Program-made: the position numbers and the translations under genes
Notes under the pieces: generated by a model
The model's database searches: none
Told to the model about the DNA's origin: nothing
Seen by the model: the letters and a program-made list of their open reading frames with translations, nothing else
Part shown: positions 9,132 through 18,417 of the stretch, in pieces
Position numbering within the stretch: position 1 is the first letter of the stretch
Layout: every line of letters starts with the position of its first letter
Assembly (NCBI GenBank): GCA_013420905.1
Contig: JAAXNY010000001.1
Span: forward strand, 4,588,001-4,652,000
From: Collybia mongolica
Lineage: Eukaryota; Basidiomycota; Agaricomycetes; Agaricales; Clitocybaceae
Length of the DNA stretch: 64,000 bases
Direction of reading: 5' to 3'

Positions 9132-11925
9132 GGTCATATAATAATATTAAGCGCATGTGGGTTTGACCCAGCTACATGTGGGCAGAAACACCTATTATCA
9201 CTAAGTAATCTGTAATGGGCCATCAGGGTGGAGCTGTACACTAAGTTGCTCTCCAGGTCATATTATGGGTCTAGACTGAGGATACCTGCAGTCCAATGTA
9301 CTGTACCATGTCTGAACCTCCCAATGCCTTAAAGGTTTGCCTTCACTTGTCAGGGCATGGTCCCCTCCCTTCATGTTGGTACCCCGTTCCACTCCCCCCC
9401 TGGTATTTTCAGGTCATCCTGGAAACCCATTACTCCCCCCCAGTGTCAAAGATAAATGTCCAATCTAAATGAACAACCCATACCTCAAACCTGCTCCCCC
9501 TCTCCTGAATCCCCCTATTACTTGCCCCCCTGTTCCACACCGCTCTCCCAAAGCAATGACTCCCCTCCAAAATGAGGCTGCCAAATCCCACCATTGGATG
9601 ATAAACTGGCATTCTCCCCAAGAGGTGTGCTCTGTGCAGGGACAGTCGCTGATTGGGGGCCAGACCCCTTCCTCCTTTTGTATTTGGGTGTAGTGGTTAA
9701 GCGAGTATGAATAAATCATCAAAAATGTTGGCAGTGACACTCCCTAAGGATCTGCACGAAGCAGAGTACAAGAGTTGTGGTGTCCTCATGTGGCCTGGTA
9801 GTTGATAAGGTGGATGTGAACGGATTAGTGAAGCCCCCAGTACAGGCAAGATGAGATGACCCTGCAGATAGTCAGGATCAGCTCTGATAAGTTAGAAATT
9901 TGGATATGGTGTAAAAGGATAGTGGCCCAGGCCAAAAAAATGGTCTGATGAAAGGCAATCTTGATTAGGGATGAGGTGTTAGGTAGTTTAGGGATGACCT
10001 AGTGCAGGAGGGATGAATTCCCATGGTCAGATGGTGGTGGTAAAAGAGCAAGAAGTGTCGTGAATAAGAACATATCACAAGGTAGATAGAATTACATCAA
10101 GGTAGTCTCAAGGTATACAGCAGCATATTGTCATGAAAACTATATTCCCATCTTATCTCCGTCTTTTCGATCTTATCTTATCTCTTATCTAGGGGGATTG
10201 GCTGTTAATTCATCTATCCCCAGTAGTTACAATTCTCCCATCATTCCCATCATTCCATTTCATCATTTGATTGATGCTGTATACTATCCTGGTTAGGTTT
10301 GGTTTACCTCTCTCCATATTTATTCTACTCTGGTCCCCCTTATGTAGTTGTATATATACTGCACCTCTAGCTACTTGTTCTGTAGTCTTGATCTCATCTA
10401 TTCTCTGCAATACAGACAGGTCTCCTCAACTCCCTACCTCTTATGCCATGACAAAGTCAACAAAAAGTCTTACAAGAGTCAATAAAAATGGTAATTCAAA
10501 CTTATGATTTTGTCAACTTTCAATGTGGATTTGGCCATTTGGGAGGAAATGAATGATTTTTGACTACTTTGGGCTGGCTCTTGGCCATTACATTTGGGTG
10601 ATGTCAAAACTTGCAACTAAAGTTTGACTTTATTTTTTACTGAGGGTGATTGGCACTACTTGGTCTAGACAGCACATCCAGGGGTGCACACCCAGCCACC
10701 AGGTGATGGTTCTACCATATGGAATACACTACTGCACCACCCATGTCCACCATGCTAGCTGCTCACTAGCAGATGTGGGCAGGCAGTCACTAGTAATGTG
10801 GCAGATGCCTCTGTAGTTCTTGCTGCAGCTCTTATTGTTGTGATTTTGCAGTTGTTATTTTCACTGAGAGGGGTGGGTATGAGAGAGGGTGGTGGTATCC
10901 ATGGCAGTGGGACCTAGCATTGTATTTGGCAGTATTGTGCACAACTATATGGCAGGGAGGTGATGGGTGGAGCAGCTGGGGATGTAGTGGTGGAGGTTGA
11001 CAACAAGGCTGACAGGTGATGTAGTACCTATCAACAATATTCAGCCATTGCCAGTAATGGCCAAGAGTAGGCAGTAGGGGTCATTATAAAAACAAGCACC
11101 TTGGACTGACAAGCTTATATTACCAAATGGTTAATCTGCATGCTTTATGCACATGACATGTAACCTTGAGGCCTTGTATTTGACTCTCCAAAATATTGCA
11201 TTTTTGTGCATTAAATAAGCAATGGTAACTATGATTAAGTAAGCAATCTAGATAGTCTGCATGGACTTCATAAGGAGTTGTTCCAAGCTGGGTCTGAGCA
11301 TCCAAGTAACAGCATGGATTTATGGACTTAGCTTTGACTTGGCTCAGATGCAGACTGCCAATTAAGCAGGGCTCCCTGCCAAACAGGGTCTGAGCTCAGT
11401 CTGCAGACATCTGCATTTGTCTGTGTGGTCTGTGTGGCTCATGTGGCTCAGTGTAAAGTCCACAGAGAAGCTACTGAGTTGGTTGTATATTTGGAATATA
11501 CAAATATGGATCTACATTTTCAAGTTTGTTAATTTTTTCACACAGTCCATCTTTGAGAGTCTGAGTCCCCACTTTACCAGCTGACTTGTTCTTAAGGAAA
11601 ATGCCTAGATATATATTGTTACCTTCTATTGGTAGATATTTGTATAGGATCTACAAACACCAACTTCTATTGGCAATTCATATGCAGTTGCTTATATCAT
11701 ACACCATGGATATGGGTGAAGTTGTAAGGGGATCACTTGTTTGTCTACATCTAACCATCAGAATCACTATTGCACAGCTTGCATAGCCTCACTGTTATAC
11801 CTATTATTCTGACACACACTGCTTTAACCCCTTGACAGATATTAGTTTACTCTGGACTAACATATCACAGATGTATTATTGCATCAGTAGAGTTACTGAT
11901 ATCAGATTCTGTTGTTATTTGAGAC
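9132..11925. other. AT-rich, CpG-poor DNA without genes
   Basis: No open frame longer than about 90 codons has coding character. Short C-rich and TTATCT-rich runs occur (for example near 10150-10190). Probably decayed repeat DNA whose family cannot be named here. Confidence 0.4.
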
Positions 11926-12072
11926 ATAGCCACAATGTACTGTATATAAGGTGCCCCTTCCTCTCCATGGAAGGGCACCTTTGCAATAGACTTGGGCTGG
12001 GTTCTCTACTCATAGTCAAGCCTCTAGCACTCTATGCTCATCCCTTCCCTGCATGGTTGTTCATACTGTGTA
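11926..12072. repeat. Direct repeat unit A (interrupted at its end by Tc1 copy 2)
   Basis: Starts ATAGCCACAATGTACTG and matches 13965-14112 along its length at high but imperfect identity. It includes TGTATATAAGGTGCC and a local inverted repeat around TCTCCATGGAAGG. The Tc1 target TA is at 12071-12072, and the sequence after the element no longer matches the second unit. Confidence 0.75.
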
Positions 12073-12284
12073 CAGTGGCTCAAAAAACTGCCCCAATGTT
12101 TGTACATTTTTGAAAGATCAATATGGTATGAAGTGCTGACATAAGCAGGGGACCTGGGGTAATTATGTAAGATACTATGACATCGTGGCTTTCCAATGGA
12201 CCCTGGATCATGTGATTTGGATCAAAACCCATTAAGCTATAAGCCAAACAAAATGGTTACTTATTGGGGCAGTTTTTTGACCCT
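12073..12284. repeat. Left terminal inverted repeat of Tc1 copy 2
   Basis: The outer motif CTCAAAAAACTGCCCCAAT is at 12079-12097 and its inverted copy ATTGGGGCAGTTTTTTGA at 12263-12280. It carries the GATCAAAACCC variant at 12220-12230 and the inner ACTTATT marker at about 12259-12265. Confidence 0.85.
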
Positions 12285-12433
12285 TATCTTATTTTCCATT
12301 ATTCTGGCATTTATGATCCAATGCAAGAACATTATGGATTGTGGGAAGAATAAACAATGTCATGTGACTTTATTTGTATCAATTTGACATGTTGGAATTG
12401 GTTCAATCATCTTCTTGACCTCTTACCACCATC

Positions 12434-13453
12434 ATGAAAGCCATTTCTACTGCTCAGCACAATACTGTTGTTTCTCTCCTCAATGAGGGCTATTCTCAGC
12501 GTCAAATCAAGGAGAAAACTGGTCTAGGGAAGGGTACCATCAGTAGGATCAGCAAAGATGTGGATGGAAACAAAGAAAACAACCTTGGTGGCTGCCCCTC
12601 CAAGCTGTCTGTTCGTGACAAACAGTCAATTATTCGTCAAATCAAGTCAGGGAAGCTTGATAATGCAGTTCAGGCTACCCAATTCATCAATGGCATCATC
12701 CCCAATCCTGTCACACCCCAGACAGTCAGAAATGCACTCAAGGAAAATCAATTTTATGCTGCTACAAAGAGGAAAGCTCCTCTTCTCAAACGAGCCCATC
12801 GCATCCGGCGTCTCCAGTTTGCAAAATATCATGAAAGCTGGACTGTGGAGGACTGGAAAAGGGTTCTATGGACAGATGAGACCAAAATCAATAGGATTGG
12901 GTCAGATGGAAAGGTTTATGTCTGGAAACAAAGGGGAGAACCACCATCTGATAGAACAACATCACCTACTGTCAAACATGGAGGAGGAGGAAACCTCATG
13001 GTATGGGGTTGTATGGGGTGGAATGGAGTGGGAAAGCTCATAGAGGTGCAGGGGAACATGGACAAGGTTCAATACTGTGAAATTTTGGAGAGTGGAGTTC
13101 AGGAAAGTTTTGAGAAGTTGGAAATGGTGGATGGCGAGCGCTACTTTCAGCAAGATAACGACCCCAAACACACATCTGGACTGGCCACACAGTGGTTTGA
13201 AGACAACAACATTCAAGTCCTTGGCTGGCCTGCCCAATCCCCTGACATGAATCCAATAGAACACCTTTGGGAACATCTCAAGCGCCGTCTTAAAGAATAT
13301 CCGACACCACCCAAAGGAGTACATGAGTTGTGGGATAGATTGGCTGAAGAGTGGGGTGAAATTCCACCAGAGGTATGCCAAAACCTGATAGAAAGTATGC
13401 CCAGGCGGATACAAGCAGTTATAAAGGCAAAAGGTGGTCATACAAAGTATTAG
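12434..13453 (+). CDS. Tc1-family DD34E transposase, copy 2 (339 residues)
   Basis: Identical in predicted sequence to the copy 1 protein. An intact intronless frame with helix-turn-helix DNA-binding half and catalytic triad D148, D241, E276 (34-residue D-E spacing). The ATG at 12434 lies ~150 bp inside the left terminal repeat; the stop at 13451-13453 is 15 bp before the right one. Long antisense frames over this gene (for example 12962-13489) are shadows. Two identical full-length copies argue for recent, possibly ongoing activity. Confidence 0.95.
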   Translation: MKAISTAQHNTVVSLLNEGYSQRQIKEKTGLGKGTISRISKDVDGNKENNLGGCPSKLSVRDKQSIIRQIKSGKLDNAVQATQFINGIIPNPVTPQTVRNALKENQFYAATKRKAPLLKRAHRIRRLQFAKYHESWTVEDWKRVLWTDETKINRIGSDGKVYVWKQRGEPPSDRTTSPTVKHGGGGNLMVWGCMGWNGVGKLIEVQGNMDKVQYCEILESGVQESFEKLEMVDGERYFQQDNDPKHTSGLATQWFEDNNIQVLGWPAQSPDMNPIEHLWEHLKRRLKEYPTPPKGVHELWDRLAEEWGEIPPEVCQNLIESMPRRIQAVIKAKGGHTKY

Positions 13454-13468
13454 ATAGAAAATTAATAG

Positions 13469-13680
13469 AGGGTCAAAAAACTGCCCCAATGAGTAACCAT
13501 TTTGTTTGGCTTATAGCTTAATGGATATTGATCCAAATCACATGATCCAGGGTCCATTGGAAAGCCACGATGTCATAGTATCTTACATAATTACCCCAGG
13601 TCCCCTGCTTATGTCAGCACTTCATACCATATTGATCTTTCAAAAATGTACAAACATTGGGGCAGTTTTTTGAGCCACTG
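13469..13680. repeat. Right terminal inverted repeat of Tc1 copy 2
   Basis: Partner of 12073-12284. The inner motif is at 13473-13490, the outer at the element end. It carries the GGATATTGATCC variant at 13522-13533 and the inner AATGAGTAAC marker at 13488-13497. Confidence 0.85.
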
Positions 13681-13964
13681 TATAAAGTTGAAGAGATTCT
13701 GGATAACTAATTCTATTGCAACAACCTGGTTCTAGAAATATAAAGAAAAGTTAATCAAAAAAAAAACATAAGGACTTGTATCTGCCAGTAATGGCCCTCT
13801 ACCTCAAGTTTTTCTGCATGTACGATTCATATCTTGGACATGTGATACATTGTTTGCATCACATGGTGGCAGTGTGATACTTTTGGACACCACTGTATGC
13901 AGTTGATCTTGCCAACATCACTCTCCCCATTATGGTGCCCAGTGCAACACAACCCCTTACAGAT

Positions 13965-14112
13965 ATAGCCCACAATGTATTGTATATAAGGTGCCTCTTC
14001 CTCTCCATGGAAGGTCACCTTTGCAATAGATGTGGACTGGGTTCTCTCCTTGTGACCAAGCCTCTAGTGTTCTACATTCACTCCTTCCCTGCACAGTTGA
14101 TCTCATTGTGTA
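13965..14112. repeat. Direct repeat unit B
   Basis: Second copy of the 11926-12072 unit, containing the same TGTATATAAGGTGCC and TCTCCATGGAAGG segments and GGGTTCTCT. It is not interrupted. The two units lie just outside the two ends of Tc1 copy 2, but the element's TA duplications show ordinary insertion into unit A rather than mobilisation by these repeats. Confidence 0.7.
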
Positions 14113-14521
14113 CACTGCTCCCTGCCTGGTCCTCTTGGCAATGGAGCCCCTTACAGCAATAGTATACATGAAATTGGACATTTCCTTTACACCTTGGACA
14201 AATAAATTTATGTGATACAAACATGGCTGCTGTATGAATCTTCTAGACTTGGCTTGACTGTAAAATTGCCTGACTCAGGTACAAATATTTTGTTAGATGA
14301 AGCATTGATCCAGAATACACATGGTTTTTCCTGTTCTCAGCTGCTGTAAGAATTTCCTAACTTGTTGCACCTGCCCATTCATATCTAAAACCACTAAAGA
14401 AAGCTACTAAATAAAGCATATTTGGAGGCATCCAAACATCCAAACTAATTGTTCCAAAATGTATTCATTTATACAAAAACCATTTGAATGGACTAATTAT
14501 GGCATACTACTCATTTCTTTA

Positions 14522-17500
14522 TCACATTCCCATGTGAATGAATGGCATCCATTGATGTAAGTGTGCTCCATCCATCCTGCACTTCTGAATGGCAATATGC
14601 AGTCCCTCAGCAGCCAATTTCATATTGGGGACCTTCTCCTCTCCAAGCATCTTACAATACACAATCTCTGATATCTTGGGACCATCTGCATCAGTCATAC
14701 TTCACAAAGTACCAATGGCTCCCTGGAATCCAGCTGCAATAAACCCTCCTGCAAGATGCATAGCTTCATTAGTGAGCTTCTCATCTCCCATTGCAGTCTC
14801 ACAAGCAGAGAGAAATACAAATTTAGCCTTGGGGAGGTCAATGTCTAGGATCTCCCCAAGCTCCAACTTTCCATCATATAATATCAAACCACTCTTCAAT
14901 GGATCAGCTGGGTCCTGAATCCCATGACAGGCCAGGTGAAGCCAGGAAGCTTTCTTTATCTCTCCAACCACATTGCCAATAGTGGCCTGTGAGTTTTTTA
15001 GTTGGATTGTTTTGAAGTGGTGTCCAAAGAGTTTTTCCACTGTGTCTAATTCCTTCCCCACAGATGGCAGATTGACCCAATGCCCCAGGGTGGCAGAAAC
15101 TTGAGCAACTCCAACTGCCAGTAAAACATCATTGGTGCTAGGAAATGCTGCTCTTGAATGGGCATAGATCAGAGTGTCCAATGTTGGAGTATAAGACTGG
15201 ATAAATCTACTCTCTACTGGAGCTGCAGCATGGAGTGGAAGGTAGGTGAAAGGCCCAGATGGGCACCACCACAATCTCCCACCAGAAATTCCATTCTAAT
15301 AGTCAATGAGTTGGATGTCATAGATGTATGTATGGATCAGATTTACCTTGTTGAGTACATCAAAAACAGGTTTAACCACAGAATTCCACAGCCATAAAGT
15401 GAGATTTCCCAACAAATCCTCTGGTGAAGGACCTTCAACATTTTTGGCAGGCCTTCCAAGCCTTATCTGCCTGGAATGGATGGAAAGTTGATATAATGCA
15501 TACTTCAGATTTTGCAATTTTTCTTCTACAGCTTTGTCAGATGCATTAGAGAGTGGAACCCAAACAGGAGGCACTGATGGTGAAATAATAATGATTGCAT
15601 CAGTTTGTGCTCCATTGTGATTAAGCATGACTACAGGGCCAAGCTGAGCAGCAAGGCAAAGCTTTGAATATGGTAGTGGCAGCAAAAAATCTTCAAATCC
15701 CACATGAGAGTGTATGTCTGCTATAATGTTGAGCCTTTCTTCAGCCAGAATATGATAATTAACCCTGATATCAGGTTTGTGAGAGGAGCCCATCAAAGGA
15801 GCTGAAACTTCATGGAGCATCCTTGCTTGCTCAGGTAATTCAACAGCAAGTCTATTATGTTCAGTCTTAAGCTGTAGTGCTTGTTTATGGGTGATAGACA
15901 AGCCTTGTTCAAGGAACTCAACTGCAGTCTGGAGGTGAGAGGTCTGGATAGCTTGAGATGTAGCTTTTGTAATATATTCTGAAACACCAGATCAGATTAG
16001 TGTGTAATGCCTGACACCAACCGAACTCCCCAACCAGAGAAGGGAAGGCAAGATCTGCAGAGCCATGGAATATATCTGAAGTATATCTTTTGATTCAAAG
16101 TATTCTGCCATCTTGGTATATGCAATTGCAATATTCCAGCGGTCTTGGGGAGCTAGTGTTATAGATTGCAAAGCTGATTGATACAAGTCATAAGCTGTCT
16201 GAAGATCTCTAAGGTCTTTGGAGTATATGTACAGGTAGGAGTAGGTCAAAGCTAACCCATGCTGGTGCCAAGGAAGGTGGGGGTTTCCTGGTGGTGTTGT
16301 AGAAACAGATGCACTACAAAATCTGATTGCAGCCTGTAGATCCAGAATGTCTCTAGTACTGGTGTGTTTACTAGCATAAAATTCACCCAAGTAATGTTTG
16401 AGCTCAGGCAGGTCTGGGTCTCCTTCAGGAGTTGCATCAACAGCTGTCTGTGTATAATTTATTGCAGCCATTAAGTCCTGTATCACCCCAAACTTCTTGT
16501 ACTTTTCAAAGAAAAAGATGGCCAGAGTAAGCTGTACACCAGGAAGTATAGGATGCCCCACTGGAGTTGTATCAACTGCTTCCTGCATCAACTTCAGACA
16601 GGCTTCCAGGTCATCAATGATGTCTAATCTTCTATATTTGTATCTGTAAGATTTGGCCAGGCCCCATTGATGAGTAGGACATTTGGGATGTCCAAGTGGT
16701 GTTGCTTCTACAGCTGCTTTTCCATGATTCAGTGCAGACTCCAGATCTAAGATATCACCTGTTCTGTGATATTTGCTTGTAAAGAATTCTCCAAGGCTGT
16801 GCTGGTATCCAGCAAGGTCCAGATGACCCAGATGAGTAGCATCAACAGCTGCCTGTCCATGTTTGATTGCAGTTTCTAAGTTATGTATGGCTCCAGTTAT
16901 TTCAAACATCTCAGAATATGATACAGATAGTCCCTGATGATGTCCAGCAAATGACGGGTGTCCTTCTGGTGTCGTGTCTACAGCTTTCTGGCCATATTTC
17001 AGTGCTGCCTGAAGATCCTGCATAACTCCAGTCTTCTTATACTTCAGAGAATATGACAATGCCAATGTTTTCTGGTACTTGGAAAAATCAGGATTATCCT
17101 CCAGTGTCCCATCAGCAGCATCATGGGCATACTGGAGTATTGATTTAAGGTCCTGTAGATCACCAGTCCTTCCATATTTTTCCATGAAATACACAGCTAT
17201 TCCTTGTAAACGTGATGGCAATGCTGAGTCCCCTTTCTGTGTTGCTGCTACAGCAGCCAGGCCACATTTCAAAGCAGCTTCCATGTCTGATATTGACCCT
17301 AGTCCTTTGTATCTGCTGATGTAACACAGAGCCAAAACCTGGTGATGCTCAGCAATGGTAGGATCTCCCAGTAGTGTTCTATTGACAGCTGCTTGTGCAT
17401 GTTCCAATGCAGTGTCCATGCCTTCAAGTACCCCAAGCTTTGTATACTTGTCATTGTAACATGCAGCCAATGCATTGTGGAGCTCTGGGATCTTAGGGTC

Positions 17501-18417
17501 CCCTTCAGGTGTTATTTGCAAGACCACCTCTGTAAACAAACATGCAGCCTCCAGATCTTGAACATCCCCACTCTCTTTGTAGGTGTCATAGTAATGGCTA
17601 GCCATGTAATACAGATAAAAGCCAGCAATTTTAGGGTGTCCTTCAGGAGTAGCCTCAACAGCTGCCTGTGCATACTTGATCACAGCTCTCAGATCATCAA
17701 TAGCTCGAGTTATTCCATACTTTTCAGTGTATAGACCAGCCAGGTTTTTCAAGTGGGAAGGTAGCTCTGGATGTCCCTCTGGTATGGCATCTATAATTGC
17801 CTGACTGTACTTCAGAGCATTATCATGATCCCCAATAGCCCCAGATCTCCGGTATTTATCACTGTAGAACCCAGCTAAGACTTCCAGACGCATAAACATG
17901 TAAGGGTGCCCTTCTGGTGTCATGTCCAGAGCAAGATGGCCACATTTTAGCGCAGCATCAAGATCTTGGATGTCTCCAGTTCTCTTATAGTGCTCAGAAT
18001 ACAAAACAGCAAAGCCTTGCAGTCTGTAAGGATGGATAGACTGTCTCTCTGGCGCCGCATCCATACCCGCCTGTGCATACTTTAGTGCTGTCTCGAGATC
18101 ATGGATACTCATAGACATTCCATAGTAATGGTCAAATAACACAGATAGGTTGACCAGATGCTTGCTTAGTTCTGGATCTCCAAGTGATAGGGAATTCAAG
18201 CCTTCCAAACTGTCTTGAAGTATTTTTGATGCACGAACCTCATCGCTGTCGTGTCCTAATACATCAGTTACAAAATCATTAGCTATGAAAGGTGTGTGAA
18301 AACCATCCTTATTATTTACCTTCATTAGAATCAATATTGTCTACGTCAGTAACGAAAAACGCTGATTAGTTCGCTCTCACCTTGGGCACCTTGGGTGTAG
18401 TTGTCATTGCCTGCCAT
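14522..18417 (-). pseudogene. TPR-repeat CHAT-domain (caspase-like) protein gene with two in-frame TGA stops
   Basis: ATG at 18417 (MAGNDNYTQGAQ). Short exons 18417-18381 and 18340-18320 join at 18282; alternatively one 98-nt intron. About 15 TPR-type repeats of ~42 residues follow, each ending near DATPEGHP. The C-terminal third is a CHAT domain (clan CD, caspase/separase-like) with the catalytic His in LHLACHG and Cys in FLSACETAMGD. A 51-nt intron (15346-15296) removes a TAG. Two other stops remain: TGA at 15992-15994 between repeats and CHAT, and TGA at 14702-14704 where the family motif GTLW has Trp. The same frame continues intact after each to a final stop at 14522 (ending WMPFIHMGM). 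A 39-nt intron could skip the first TGA, but nothing skips the second. Likely role when intact: signal-activated protease, perhaps in regulated cell death. Confidence 0.85.

Larger units (their letters stand above)
12073..13680 (+). mobile_element. Tc1/mariner (DD34E) transposon, copy 2
   Basis: A 1,608-bp element from CAGTGG (12073) to CCACTG (13680), flanked by TA at 12071-12072 and 13681-13682. The same element as copy 1, in the opposite genomic orientation, 6.6 kb away. It encodes an intact + strand transposase. The few differences from copy 1 that I can see lie in the terminal repeats. Confidence 0.93.

Noticed and set aside
9135..9180. tRNA-derived SINE head after the T17 tract (GGGTTTGACCC)
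   Set aside because: The B box is mismatched, there is no A box, and the strand is inconsistent with the T tract being a poly(A) tail.
5454..12072. A 6.6-kb inversion of the DNA between the two Tc1 copies as the cause of the mosaic terminal repeats
   Set aside because: The LINE reading frame is continuous from 3843 to 5456 when Tc1 copy 1 is removed, so the DNA right of copy 1 is still in its original orientation.
12962..13489. 175-codon antisense frame over the transposase (also in copy 1)
   Set aside because: A shadow of the transposase coding strand; identical in both copies simply because the elements are identical.
15956..15994. Reading the TGA at 15992 as part of a 39-nt intron (GTGTCA..TTTCAG)
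   Set aside because: Possible in phase, but it would delete a segment that keeps the family pattern (RHYTLI..SGVSEY) and would be unusually short; a nonsense change fits better. Left open in the gene entry.
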